Shown: one piece after another, positions 45,582 through 54,509 of the stretch
How the letters are laid out: every line of letters begins with the position of its first letter
How positions within the stretch are numbered: position 1 is the first letter of the stretch
DNA from: Bifidobacteriaceae bacterium UBA2724
Lineage (GTDB): Bacteria > Actinomycetota > Actinomycetes > Actinomycetales > Bifidobacteriaceae
Direction: 5' to 3'
Assembly: GCA_002353815.1 (NCBI GenBank)
Contig: DEKK01000016.1
Location: 108,335 to 172,334, forward strand
DNA: 64,000 bases
Position numbers and translations under genes: made by a program
Notes under the pieces: model-generated
What the model was told of the DNA's origin: nothing
The model's input: the letters and a program-made list of their open reading frames with translations, nothing else
Database searches by the model: none

Positions 45582-47258
45582 CTATTCTTCTTTCCCGGCT
45601 TTCTTCAGACGGTAGTTCTGCACGAAGATGTCGATGACGATCCACACCGACAGCACGAACGCCACGACGTAACCCATGAGCCCGATGATCGGGATGCCGA
45701 AGACCAGCGGCTTGATGCCCGCGTAATACACGATGGACGAGCCGACGTACAGTCCCACCACGATAAGCGCCATGGTGAGGCGGTCCACCATGGCCGACAG
45801 CTGGCGGATGGGGTCCTGCGAGCCCACCACCTCGACGTTGGCCTTGAGCTCGCCGCGCGTGAGCATGTGCGTGGCCTCGTTGGCCTCGCTGAGCAGCTTC
45901 AGCGTGCTGTGCAGCGCATGGATGCCTTCGGTGCCGAGCGTGCCGAGCTCCTTCTTGGCGGTTTCCTTGACCGGCGTCGTCTTGGCGATGTGCGCGCGGA
46001 TGATCTCAAGCATGTTGGCGTTGGGCAGGAATTCGTCCAGCACTCCTTCGAGCGTGACGAGGCCGCGGGCGATCATGGTGACGCTGCCCGGCACCTCGAG
46101 CTTGAAACGTGCACACAAGTGGAACAAAGCGTTCACGAATTCGTTGAGGTTGAGGTCCTGCAGGTCCACGGTGCCGTATTCGTCGATGATGGTGTCGATT
46201 TCTTTGAGCAGCGCCGAGGTCTCCGACGATGACATGCGATGGGCGTCGGTGAGCAGCAGCAGGCCGTTCATGAGCCGGTGGGTGTCGTGCTCGGCGACGG
46301 CCATGAGCATGCCGGTGAGCTGGTTGCGCAGGCGCGGGGTGAGGCGCCCCATGAGGCCGAGGTCGATGAGCACGATCTTGCCGTCGGAGATGATGATGTT
46401 GCCAGGGTGCGGGTCGGCGTGGAAGAAACCGGTGTCGAGCACCTGCGTCGCGTAATTGTCGACCAGTTTGGTGCCGATCTCTTCGAGGTCGTAGCCTGCG
46501 GCGACGAGCTGCTCGGGGTGGGCGATCGAGATGCCCTCGATGTAGTCCATCGTCACGACGTGCGGAGTGCACAGCTCCATATAGGGGCTCGGGCAGGTGA
46601 TATAGGCGTAGGGCTCGCAGAAAGCCTTGAAATCCTTGAGGTTCTGGGCTTCGGTGAGGAAGTCGGTCTCCGCGCGGAAGGAATCCCACAGTTCCTGCAC
46701 CACGCCGTCGAGGTCGATGATCTGGTTGTTCTGCGCCACGCGTTTGATGCGTTTGACCACGGAGCGCATGATGTCGATGTCGCGCGCCATGGTTTCGCGC
46801 ACGCCGGGGCGCTGGACCTTGACGGCGACTTGCGTGCCGTCGAGGAGCGTGGCGCGGTGCACCTGCGCCAGCGAGGCCGATCCGAGCGGCGTGGGGTCGA
46901 TGGACGAGAAGACTTCGCTGACCGGCCGCCCGAATTCATGGTTCAGCGTGTCGAGCACCGTCTGGAACGGCATGGGGTCGGCGTCGGCGCGCAGCTTGGC
47001 GAGTTCCCGGCAGTATTCCTCGGGCAGGATCTCGGATCGCATCGAGAGAATCTGGCCGGCCTTGACGAAGCTTGGGCCCAGCGCCTCGAGCATCAGGCGC
47101 ATTTTGCGCGGCGTCATGTCGCGCGCCGCGTCGTATTGCCAGGCGATGTGCACGATTTCTTTCAGGCGCGCCAGCTTGGAGCGTCTGGTGGCATGCGTAT
47201 AGCTCTCAGCCGAAGGCGCGTCCGTCTTGAGAAACCTGGAATACTTGCTGTCTGCCAT
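45582..47258 (-). CDS. ABC1/UbiB-family atypical kinase
   Basis: 558 residues. UbiB-like kinase fold: Ala-rich loop region KLGPSFVKAGQ-like ALGPSFVKAGQILSMR, AVKVQRPGVRE, DYIEGISIAHPEQ, FFHADPHPGNIII and LIDLGLMGRL (DFG-like). The C-terminus has two membrane helices (LTMALIVVGLYVGSSIVYYA, LMGYVVAFVLSVWIVIDIFV). UbiB proteins are ATPases linked to quinone or lipid metabolism; bifidobacteria lack ubiquinone, so the role is open. A phasin-like coiled-coil gene lies 102 bases upstream on the same strand. Confidence 0.9.
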   Translation of the reverse strand: MADSKYSRFLKTDAPSAESYTHATRRSKLARLKEIVHIAWQYDAARDMTPRKMRLMLEALGPSFVKAGQILSMRSEILPEEYCRELAKLRADADPMPFQTVLDTLNHEFGRPVSEVFSSIDPTPLGSASLAQVHRATLLDGTQVAVKVQRPGVRETMARDIDIMRSVVKRIKRVAQNNQIIDLDGVVQELWDSFRAETDFLTEAQNLKDFKAFCEPYAYITCPSPYMELCTPHVVTMDYIEGISIAHPEQLVAAGYDLEEIGTKLVDNYATQVLDTGFFHADPHPGNIIISDGKIVLIDLGLMGRLTPRLRNQLTGMLMAVAEHDTHRLMNGLLLLTDAHRMSSSETSALLKEIDTIIDEYGTVDLQDLNLNEFVNALFHLCARFKLEVPGSVTMIARGLVTLEGVLDEFLPNANMLEIIRAHIAKTTPVKETAKKELGTLGTEGIHALHSTLKLLSEANEATHMLTRGELKANVEVVGSQDPIRQLSAMVDRLTMALIVVGLYVGSSIVYYAGIKPLVFGIPIIGLMGYVVAFVLSVWIVIDIFVQNYRLKKAGKEE

Positions 47259-47359
47259 TGAATCGATTGTGCCTTGAACGGGGGATTATCACAACGCGGC
47301 GGGTTGGAGCCAACCTGCCGCGTGCGAATCATGGAATGAGGGTCCTTGAAGAGGCGGGG

Positions 47360-47686
47360 TTATTTCTCGGATTCCTTGGAATCGGAGGCTTCGGCCGCCG
47401 CCTTCTTGGCGAACTCGTTGACCTGCTGCACGAACGCCTTGCGCTCGTCGTCAGTCATGTTCTTCATGCGCTCCTCGAGGATCGTGGAATCGACGGAAGC
47501 CTTGCCGTCGCTGAGCTTGTGCTTGAGCTCGCCGTCCAGCTTCTTGCCCTGCTCCACGGTGATCTCGCCCTTCTCGACGAGCTCGTCCACGAAGTTCTTG
47601 CTCTTCTCCATGCCCAGGGCAACTGCGCCGACGTGGGCGAGGAACAGCTTGCGGGCGCCTTCGTTCAAATCATCAAGTGCTGACAT
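47360..47686 (-). CDS. Phasin-like small helical protein
   Basis: 108 residues, all helical, charged: LDDLNEGARKLFLAHVGAVA, then KNFVDELVEKGEITVEQGKK, a pattern of the phasin/PhaF-like family, which here is probably a coiled-coil partner of the next gene, a UbiB kinase, as seen in other bacteria where such proteins neighbour UbiB. The start MSALDD has AAAGGAG upstream. No PHA synthesis gene is visible, so storage-granule function is unlikely. Confidence 0.8.
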   Translation of the reverse strand: MSALDDLNEGARKLFLAHVGAVALGMEKSKNFVDELVEKGEITVEQGKKLDGELKHKLSDGKASVDSTILEERMKNMTDDERKAFVQQVNEFAKKAAAEASDSKESEK

Positions 47687-47836
47687 TACGGTCTCCTTTG
47701 TTTGCGTGTTGTGCGAGTGTCGCGTTATGGGTTCGCAGCGCCGGATGCACTGCGCCATGGCGGCGGGCCGTCGTATGGCTGCGATGCCCCGGCTTCGTTG
47801 CCTGCTTCAACTCTACTACGTGCGCGGCCGCAGGCG

Positions 47837-48520
47837 TCAGTCGCTGCTTGTCGGGATGTACGGCAGAAGCGCGCTGGCGACGGCGGAAATCGGCATGGTC
47901 TGCAGATAGACGCGCCCGGGGCCCGTCACCGTGGTGTTAAACAGCCCCTCGCCGCCGAAAAGCACGTTCTTCACGCCCGAGATGCTCTGCACGTCCATGG
48001 TGCAGGTCGCGTCCATCGCGGCGAGGTAGCCCGTGTCGATGATCATCGTCTGGCCTGGCTGCAGCTCGTAGGTGATGATGGATCCGTCGAATTCGGCGAA
48101 CGCGGTGCCGTATCCCGACAGGCGCTGCATGATGAGGCCTTCACCGCCGAAGAGCGCGGTGCCGAACCTTTTCTGGAAGAACACCGAGAGTTCCACACCC
48201 GGCTCGCTGGCGAGGAATGCGGTTCTCTGGAGCACGATGTCATGGCCGGGTGCGATGTTGAACGGCATGATGGAGCCGGGGAAGCTCGACGCGAAGGCGA
48301 TGAGCCCCGGACCGTTCATGGCGGTGTAACGGTTCTGGAACATCGCCTCGCCGGCGAACGAGCGCCCGAAAAGCTTGCCGATGCCGCCGTTCGTGGTGGT
48401 CTCCATGTACATGTTCGGAGACATCCAGCTCATGGAGCCGCGCTCCGTGATCATGCACTCTCCGGGCCGGAGAGTGCAGATGACGACCGGAAGCATATCC
48501 CCCTGAATGTTGTATTGCAT
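47837..48520 (-). CDS. AIM24/TIGR00266 family protein
   Basis: 227 residues, a beta-helix/jelly-roll fold family of unknown function found widely in bacteria and in mitochondria (AIM24). MLPVVICTLRPGECMITERG, a Gly-rich strand series, FGGEGLIMQRLSGYG and VLFGGEGLFNTTVTGPG are diagnostic. Start MQYNIQ with AAGGGAA 5 bases upstream. It stands alone between the phasin-like gene and the decayed patch. Confidence 0.9.
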   Translation of the reverse strand: MQYNIQGDMLPVVICTLRPGECMITERGSMSWMSPNMYMETTTNGGIGKLFGRSFAGEAMFQNRYTAMNGPGLIAFASSFPGSIMPFNIAPGHDIVLQRTAFLASEPGVELSVFFQKRFGTALFGGEGLIMQRLSGYGTAFAEFDGSIITYELQPGQTMIIDTGYLAAMDATCTMDVQSISGVKNVLFGGEGLFNTTVTGPGRVYLQTMPISAVASALLPYIPTSSD

Positions 48521-48695
48521 GATTCCCTTCTTTGTGCGCTGCGGGCGCGAGGCGAGCGGTCGTCGGTGAAGCGCCGCGGCATGTGCCTCGCTCGGCAAGA
48601 TTATATGCGATGGGGAGGCAGCGTAGGGCGGTGAGATGAACGTCAGGGAAATATCTCACGGGGCCGCGCGGCTTTCGGGGCGAACCGGGGCGTGC

Positions 48696-49318
48696 CTAGT
48701 CCATCCAGTGGAACCATCCGTCGAAGATGGTATGGCCGACGTAGGGGTCCTTTTCGGCTCTGCCGCCGAGAAGCGTGTCCGCGGCCAAGCCATCGGACAT
48801 CGTCTGCCGTCCGACCTCGGGTGACAGGATTCTGTATCCGTATTTTGCCAGCGTTGCGGCGGCGTGGCCGCGCTCGTCCCATGGAATGCTGTCGGTTATG
48901 TCGTCGACGGTGGGCAGGGAGCTATACGCGCCTTTGCCGTCGATGGCCTCGCCTCTTTCGCGGATTTTCATGATCGCGGCCAGGGGAGCGATCCGGCACA
49001 GCGACACGGATACGTAGCGCGTCACGCGGTATCCGTGTCGAAGCTCGGATTCTTCGCCTTGGCGCGCCAACCGTATTTCGTCGAAGCTCGCCCAGCCGCA
49101 TCCATAGCTGCCGTCTTTGTATTCCTGGTGGAGAAGCGCGAACTCGGGGAGCCTGCCCAGCTCGGCGGCGATTGCGCGGGGGGGTCGGGCGCGGTCCAGT
49201 CGTCGAAGAGGACCTCCGGTTCGTCGTGACATGCGATTTTCAGCATGTGGGGATCGGTGACGAAGTCCGGTCCGACATCCGACAGAAGCATGAGGTCTCC
49301 AATCGTTCCATGCCGCAT
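48696..49318 (-). pseudogene. Frameshifted gene, unknown (C7 tract)
   Basis: One coherent protein appears in two frames. The 5' part (from ATG 49318: MRHGTIGDLMLL, DFVTDPHMLKIACHDEPEV, LFDDWTAPDPP) runs into a run of seven C on the coding strand (49178-49184 as G on +), after which the +1 frame continues RAIAAELGRLPEF, GCGWASFDEIRLA, to the end at 48696 (HTIFDGWFHWMD). One extra C would join them into a product of about 208 residues. The acidic mixed composition recalls immunity-type proteins; I recognise no family. It may be a pseudogene, a phase-variable gene or a read error in the tract. Confidence 0.7.
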
Positions 49319-49457
49319 CGCATGGCGGCGATCGGTGGCGGCCTGGCTTTTGCACAGACACGAAACGCCCCGCATGGTTGCTACGTTTTGCATTCGTGCA
49401 CGAGGTACTGTTTCGTGCCATGATACAGGCCGTCCACGCTCGGCGCCATTGTCAACG

Positions 49458-49790
49458 TTACCGCCAGTGCAACGGCGTGGTCATCCCGTCTTCATATTTG
49501 GTGTCTTCGGAGATGAACTCCGCGAGGTCATCTGCGTATTTGCGCTCGCCCTCGATTTTCGTCACCAAGTACATCAGGGCGTTCAACGACGCCGCGACAG
49601 ATTCCTGTGGGGCTGTGGAGAACTTCGGAAATTCTCGGGCAATGTCGCGGATCTTCGGTGGACGGATAATCATTTCTCGATGCCACAGACGGCAATGGTG
49701 AGAGCAGAGGTTTCGCAGATAGACCATGGAGTGGATTACCTTGAAGAAACCCGTGCGGCGCTTCAGTGCATTTTGCCCACGTTTTTCCAT
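49458..49790 (-). pseudogene. Abi_2-type abortive infection protein, 3' fragment
   Basis: 110 codons matching only the C-terminal part of the Abi_2 (AbiD/AbiF) family: FFKVIHSMVYLRNLCSHHCR followed by LWHRE, the conserved RNxxxHxxRxW-type block of the family. Full proteins are about 300 residues. The N-terminal two thirds are absent: upstream there is only about 75 bases before the terminator of the tRNA. It was probably a phage-defence gene brought in at the tRNA site and later truncated. Confidence 0.72.
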
Positions 49791-49865
49791 GGATTGGCGT
49801 TATTCGTCGTGGTTCCGCATTATCTCACACGGCGTTCGGCATACCCCGGAATCCTTGCGGTCGCA

Positions 49866-49904
49866 ACGAAAAACGCCCCACAACCATAGCGTCTGCGGGG
49901 CGTT
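49866..49904 (-). terminator. Terminator of tRNA-Ala
   Basis: On the minus strand AACGCCCC pairs with GGGGCGTT (49897-49904 with 49872-49879), followed by TTTCG. Confidence 0.85.
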
Positions 49905-49912
49905 GGAAAAAG

Positions 49913-49985
49913 TGGAGCTAGGGGGAATCGAACCCCCGACCTTCTCCATGCGAAGGAGACGCGCTACCAACTGCGCTATAGCCCC
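49913..49985 (-). tRNA. tRNA-Ala (anticodon CGC)
   Basis: 73 bases, complete cloverleaf. Acceptor GGGGCTA pairs with TAGCTCC, including the G3-U70 pair that identifies alanine tRNAs. D-arm GCGCAGTTGGTAGCGC, anticodon stem TCTCC/GGAGA with loop TTCGCAT (anticodon CGC, codon GCG), T-arm GGGGG-TTCGATT-CCCCC. Discriminator A; CCA is not encoded. The terminator is close behind. Confidence 0.97.
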
Positions 49986-50070
49986 ATGTGCGAACTGCAC
50001 ACAAGCAGGAATTATATGTCTGCTGAGCGCCGAACGCAAGTGTGGTGTGCCGTGTCGGGGTTTTGGCGGG

Positions 50071-50784
50071 TCACTCGGCGGTTTCGGTGACCTCGGCTGC
50101 CGTGACGGCCTCGGCGGATTCGTCGGACTGGGCGGGCTTCTTCTTGCCGAACTTCGCCTTGAGCAGGCCGATGATCGTCGGCGCCAGCGAGATGACGAGA
50201 ATCAGCACGATCACCATCTCGAAATGCGCCTGCACGAACGGCACGCCGCCGAAGAAATAGCCGAGCAGCGTGAACAGCGTGGACCACACGAGGCCGCCCA
50301 GGACGCTGAACGGAGCGAAACGACGCCACTTCATGCCTGAGATGCCCGAGATGAACGGCATGAACGTGCGGATGAACGGGAAGAACCGGCCGAGGAACAC
50401 GGCAAGCGGACCCCACTTGTCGATCATGCCTTGGGTCTTTGCGATGCGCTCCGGGGTCATGGCCTTGACCTTGCCGGATTCGATGATGCGCTGGCCGAAG
50501 AAACGGCCGATGAAGAAGTTGCACTCGTCGCCGATGATCGGCGCGCACCACACGACGGGCAGCAGCACGGCGAGCTTCATGCCGGACTCCACGTCGTGCG
50601 CGAAGTACCCGGCGGCGAAAAGCAGCGAGTCGCCCGGCAGGAACGGCAGGAACACGACGCCGGTTTCGATGAAGATGATGAGGAAGATGAACGAATACGT
50701 CGGGGCGAGACCCATGGCAATCCATCCGGCGATGGCACTGCGCGGATCCCTGAGAAGGTTCACGAAGAAGTTGATAATGCCCAA
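50071..50784 (-). CDS. DedA-family membrane protein
   Basis: 237 residues, about five to six helices. DedA proteins move undecaprenyl phosphate or other lipids across the membrane. Signatures: FIETGVVFLPFLPGDSLLFA, GYFAHD, ECNFFIGRFFGQ, LGRFFPFIRTFMPFISGI and GMKWRRFAPFSVLGG. The C-terminal 30 residues are Lys-rich, then Glu/Ala-rich. Start: a TTG at 50784, with GAAAGG 7 bases upstream and a protein start (GIINFFVNLLRDP) like that of relatives. The longer ATG start at 50859 has no ribosome site. Confidence 0.9.
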   Translation of the reverse strand: MGIINFFVNLLRDPRSAIAGWIAMGLAPTYSFIFLIIFIETGVVFLPFLPGDSLLFAAGYFAHDVESGMKLAVLLPVVWCAPIIGDECNFFIGRFFGQRIIESGKVKAMTPERIAKTQGMIDKWGPLAVFLGRFFPFIRTFMPFISGISGMKWRRFAPFSVLGGLVWSTLFTLLGYFFGGVPFVQAHFEMVIVLILVISLAPTIIGLLKAKFGKKKPAQSDESAEAVTAAEVTETAE

Positions 50785-51036
50785 AGCAGACCTTTCGTCT
50801 GGTATCTCGAATTGATGGGGGAGGCTCGGAATCCGTCGCGCCCATGTACCTATCGACATGACAAAAGTACTAGGAGGGTGTGAATTCCGCGTCTGGCGGC
50901 GCGATTCTTGGCGGAGTTCTTACAATTCCGCGCTGGGAGTATCGAACATCGCGGGGCGTTCGGTGGGTGGACGTGAATTGCGCAGCGCGGGGCGCGGGAT
51001 GCAGGAACCGTGCTCCGCCGCCCCATCTGCGTCGCG

Positions 51037-52740
51037 CTAGATCCATGAATGGAGCCACATGTGGTTCAGCCAGAACTCATACGGCACCGGCATGGCGGTC
51101 CAGATCGGATAGAAATACACGGAGACAAGCACGATGAGCGTCATCACGCCCAGCGAGATCCACGTGTAGGCGAACGAGCTCAGCGACCGCCTCACCCAGT
51201 CGAACACGTAGCAGATCGCCAGGATCATCCACGGCAGGATCACGATGGAATAGAACGTGAACGTGGTGCGGTTCAGATACATCCACCACGGCACCCAGCC
51301 GCCGATGAGGCCCGCGAAAACCGCGAGGATGCGCCAGTCCCCGCGCCTGATGATGATGCCCATCACCAGCGTGAGCACGAGGCAGGCCGTGGCGAGCCAC
51401 CACAGCAGCGGATTGCCCACGGGGTTGATGACCTGCACACACTGCGCGGTGGGGTTCGTGGCGCACAGCCCCGGGTGCCCGTCGATCTTTTCCCAATAGA
51501 AGCTCGTGGGGCGCAGCTGCAGGGGCCATGTGAACGGGTTGGATCGGTAGGGGTGCGGCGAATCCAGCGTGGTGTGGAACTGCCACATGATCACGTGGTA
51601 TTGCACGAACGAGCGCAGGCCCTCGGGCAGCCACTGAATGCCTTGGCCGGGATGCTGGGCGGCCCAGTTGTGCATGTAGGAATCCGGGTGGATGAACCAG
51701 TTGAACCAATCCCCGAAATAGACGGCGACATACAGCGGCAGCATATACAGCGCGGCGAGCAGGCCGTCTTTCGCGATGCAGGCGCCGAACCAGCGGCGGT
51801 AGCCGACCTGATGGCGGTTGTAGCCGTCCCACAGCACCGAGAGGACGGCGAAGGTCGCGAGGAAGTAGGTGCCCGACCATTTGACGCCGGTGGCGAGCCC
51901 CAGCAGGACCGTTGCGGCGACGCGCCACCAGGAGAACGCGACGACGGGGCCGGAGGATTTCACCACGAGCCGCACGCTGGGCTGGCCGTATGACGACGCA
52001 TGTTCGTCACCGCCTTCGCCGCGCCGCTCGCGAGGCTTGAGCCTCACTGTGCGCTCGACCATGCCGGGCCGCGCCACATCGCGTTCATGGGCGGCCTGCA
52101 GACGCGCCAGCGCCCAGTCGCGGTGGTTGAGCAGGCACAGGAACGCACCCAGCGCGAGCACCATGATGAAGACGTCGAGGATTCCGATGCGACTCATGCA
52201 GATGGCCAGGCCGTCGACGCTCATGAGGATTCCCGCCATCGCGGCGATGGACAGGCTGTGGAACAGGTGCAGCGCCACTCTGCACAGGAGCAGGATGGCG
52301 ACGGTGCCGGCAATCGCGCTGCTGGCGCGCCATGCGAAGGAGCTGTTGGCGCCGCCGAAAAGCTTGAGGCCGATGGCGATGAGCCATTTGCCCATGGGCG
52401 GGTGCACGACGTATTCCGCGTCGCCTTGGAAGATGTACGTCTGGCCTTGCGCGAAAAGGGTGTCGATGTCTACGCCGTCCACGTTCTTGGGCCAGTTGCG
52501 GGCTTCGCCCGAGACGAGCATCGACCAGGCGTCTTTGACGTAATAGGTCTCGTCGAAGAAGAGGCGGTGCGGCGTGCCAAGGCGGATGAAACGCAGCAGT
52601 CCGCCGAACAGCGTGATGAGGAGCGTGACGATCCATTCGCGTGCGTTGCGGCTGAGACGGCTCCACGGCGACCGGCGTCTGCGCGCAAGCGCCGTGCTCG
52701 ATACGCCGCGGGTGGAAGTTGCTGCGATATGACGACTCAT
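51037..52740 (-). CDS. pmt: Protein O-mannosyltransferase (Pmt, GT39)
   Basis: 567 residues, about eleven helices. Transfers mannose from polyprenyl phosphomannose to Ser/Thr of exported proteins. Key motif HRLFFDETYYVKDAWS with the catalytic Asp-Glu in the first outside loop, FQGDAEYVVHPPMGKWLIAI, a GVKWSGTYF segment, and a C-terminal four-helix PMT_4TMC region (GWVPWWMYLNRTTFTFYSIV). A cytosolic charged loop lies near 210-250. Start MSRHIA with AAGG 9 bases upstream. It is divergent from rsmI across a G-rich repeat gap, an arrangement common in Actinobacteria. Confidence 0.95.
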   Translation of the reverse strand: MSRHIAATSTRGVSSTALARRRRSPWSRLSRNAREWIVTLLITLFGGLLRFIRLGTPHRLFFDETYYVKDAWSMLVSGEARNWPKNVDGVDIDTLFAQGQTYIFQGDAEYVVHPPMGKWLIAIGLKLFGGANSSFAWRASSAIAGTVAILLLCRVALHLFHSLSIAAMAGILMSVDGLAICMSRIGILDVFIMVLALGAFLCLLNHRDWALARLQAAHERDVARPGMVERTVRLKPRERRGEGGDEHASSYGQPSVRLVVKSSGPVVAFSWWRVAATVLLGLATGVKWSGTYFLATFAVLSVLWDGYNRHQVGYRRWFGACIAKDGLLAALYMLPLYVAVYFGDWFNWFIHPDSYMHNWAAQHPGQGIQWLPEGLRSFVQYHVIMWQFHTTLDSPHPYRSNPFTWPLQLRPTSFYWEKIDGHPGLCATNPTAQCVQVINPVGNPLLWWLATACLVLTLVMGIIIRRGDWRILAVFAGLIGGWVPWWMYLNRTTFTFYSIVILPWMILAICYVFDWVRRSLSSFAYTWISLGVMTLIVLVSVYFYPIWTAMPVPYEFWLNHMWLHSWI

Positions 52741-52794
52741 AGAACACACCTTACTTCCAGCCGGGGGCGAGTGGTGGGGTTGTGGGCGAGTGGC

Positions 52795-52945
52795 GAGGTT
52801 AAGAGTGTGGTGCGCGGTGTGGCATGTGGCGTGTGGCGTGTGGCATGGACGTGGGCGTGGGGCATGGCGGCGCGGAGTGGAGGCGGAGCGCAGCACGGGG
52901 CGTGGCGGCACGGGGTGGACGTGGACGCAGCGCGGGGCATGAGGC
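52795..52945. repeat. G-rich degenerate repeats between pmt and rsmI
   Basis: Short variants of GTGTGGCATGTGGC and GTGGACGTGG-type words fill the divergent gap. No perfect unit; no gene. Confidence 0.7.
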
Positions 52946-52969
52946 AGCGGTTGGCAGGCAGTGGGGGGA

Positions 52970-52975
52970 TACTAA
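52970..52975 (+). promoter_or_regulatory. -10 box for leaderless rsmI
   Basis: TACTAA ends 4 bases before the ATG at 52980; a run of six G lies just upstream. Confidence 0.4.
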
Positions 52976-52979
52976 AGGC

Positions 52980-53984
52980 ATGACTGATTTCGAAAATGAA
53001 ACCGAAGGTGCCGCTGCATCTGGGGATGCCGCGCAGGACGTCGCCGCGGCGCAGGCGGCGATGGCGGGTGCCGCTTCGCACATCACAATCCCCCGTGGCT
53101 GCGTCGTGCTGGCGGCGACCCCGATAGGAAACACCGGCGATGCCTCCCTGCGTCTGATCGCCTTGCTGGAACAGGCCGACATCGTGGCCGCCGAAGACAC
53201 CCGACGTCTGTATGACCTGGCGCACCGCCTGGGCGTGCACGTGCCGGGGCGGGTGGTGGCGAACCACGACCACAACGAGCGTGACAAGGCCGATTCCCTG
53301 CTCGATGAGGTCGAGGGCGGCGCCACGGTGCTGCTGGTGTCGGACGCCGGCATGCCCACGATCAACGACCCCGGTCTGGCCATCGTGCGCCGCGCCATCG
53401 AACGCGGGCTGCCGGTGACATGCGCGCCGGGGCCGTCCGCCGTGCTCGACGCATTGGCGCTCGCGGGACTTCCCACCGACCGCTTCTGCTACGAGGGTTT
53501 CGTGCCGCGCAAGGCCTCGGACCGTACGCAGCGCCTGCGGTCGCTGCGCGCCGAGCGCCGGACCATCGTGTTTTACGAAACCCCGCACCGCATCGCCGAG
53601 ACCATGGACGCCTTGCTCGAAGCCTTCGGCCCCGACCGTTCCATGGCGCTGTGCCGCGAGCTCACGAAGGACTACGAGCAGGTGCGCCGTGGCACGGTGG
53701 GGCAGGTCCGCCAGAGCGTCATCGACGACCCGCCGCGCGGCGAGATCGTGCTCGTCATCGCGGGGGCATCCGCCGAGGAAGCCAATGCCGCGGCACCCGA
53801 AGCCGTCATCACCGTGGCGCAGGCCGCACGACTGGCCCAGGAAAGGTCGGAAGGCGAGGGCGTGCGCATCAAGGACGCCATCGCCGAAGTCATCAAGGAG
53901 CACCCGCTGCCCGATGGGTCGTTGCTCAACCGGAAGGCCGTGTACCAGGCGGCGTTGGACGCAAAGTCCTCGGAGCGCGCCTGA
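52980..53984 (+). CDS. rsmI: 16S rRNA (cytidine-2'-O)-methyltransferase RsmI
   Basis: 334-residue tetrapyrrole-methylase-fold enzyme that methylates C1402 of 16S rRNA, using SAM. VVLAATPIGNTGDASLR, AAEDTRRLY, VSDAGMPTINDPG, APGPSAVLDALALAG and GFVPRK are all family signatures. An acidic Ala-rich extension of about 38 residues precedes the domain. The start at MTDFEN is supported by a -10 hexamer right before it. A basic C-terminal region follows as usual. Confidence 0.95.
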   Translation: MTDFENETEGAAASGDAAQDVAAAQAAMAGAASHITIPRGCVVLAATPIGNTGDASLRLIALLEQADIVAAEDTRRLYDLAHRLGVHVPGRVVANHDHNERDKADSLLDEVEGGATVLLVSDAGMPTINDPGLAIVRRAIERGLPVTCAPGPSAVLDALALAGLPTDRFCYEGFVPRKASDRTQRLRSLRAERRTIVFYETPHRIAETMDALLEAFGPDRSMALCRELTKDYEQVRRGTVGQVRQSVIDDPPRGEIVLVIAGASAEEANAAAPEAVITVAQAARLAQERSEGEGVRIKDAIAEVIKEHPLPDGSLLNRKAVYQAALDAKSSERA

Positions 53985-54116
53985 GCCAGGCTGTCTGAAT
54001 CGGGTGACGTCCAGCTAAGCCGTACCTGAGCCAGACTTCCCGAGAGAGCTCCTGAGACAGACGACGCCCAGCCGGGCCGTCCGAGTCCGCAAGACGCGAA
54101 TTCCGTCGCCCGTGCA

Positions 54117-54506
54117 TCATCGTATGTGCCGCGGTGGCGGCGCCCGCCGGCGGCGCGAACGCTTCCATGTGGACGCGCCAGGCTCGTGCAGCGACTCATG
54201 CAGAAGCGACAGGGCCTGCGCCACGCCTGGTCCGCCGTGGTGCGCGATCGCGTTGATGAGCGCGGCGGGCGCTGCGGTGTTCGCCACGATCCATCGGCGC
54301 AGTTCCGGGCGGTGCTCGGCCATGTGCCACAGGGCGACGGCGGGCGTCGCCGGGTCGGATGCTGTGAACGGCGTCTCTTCGATGCCGAAGGGCGAATCGC
54401 GGGCCAGAACCGGGGATTTGCGCGCGTCGCGGCGTACGGCGTCGTCCATGCCGCGCATCCGCGCATGCAGGCGCCGCCTGCGCTTTGGCCAAACCAATCC
54501 CAACAT
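54117..54506 (-). CDS. Leucine-rich-repeat-variant (LRV) protein
   Basis: 129 residues. The middle (about 48-105) has two LRV-like helices: DPATPAVALWHMAEHRPELR and AAPAALINAIAHHGGPGVAQ, the pattern of variant leucine-rich repeats (often DPxTxxxxLxxIA...xPxLRxxVAxNPxxP). A basic Arg tail ends the protein. Its ATG, with AAAGGGAG 8 bases upstream, is 3 bases after the stop of the AbiEi-like gene, so the two are one operon. Confidence 0.72.
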   Translation of the reverse strand: MLGLVWPKRRRRLHARMRGMDDAVRRDARKSPVLARDSPFGIEETPFTASDPATPAVALWHMAEHRPELRRWIVANTAAPAALINAIAHHGGPGVAQALSLLHESLHEPGASTWKRSRRRRAPPPRHIR

Positions 54507-54509
54507 CGG

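Noticed and set aside
49913..49985. Attachment-site duplication of the tRNA-Ala 3' end
   Set aside because: I looked for a second copy of the T-arm/acceptor sequence nearby and did not see one in this window.
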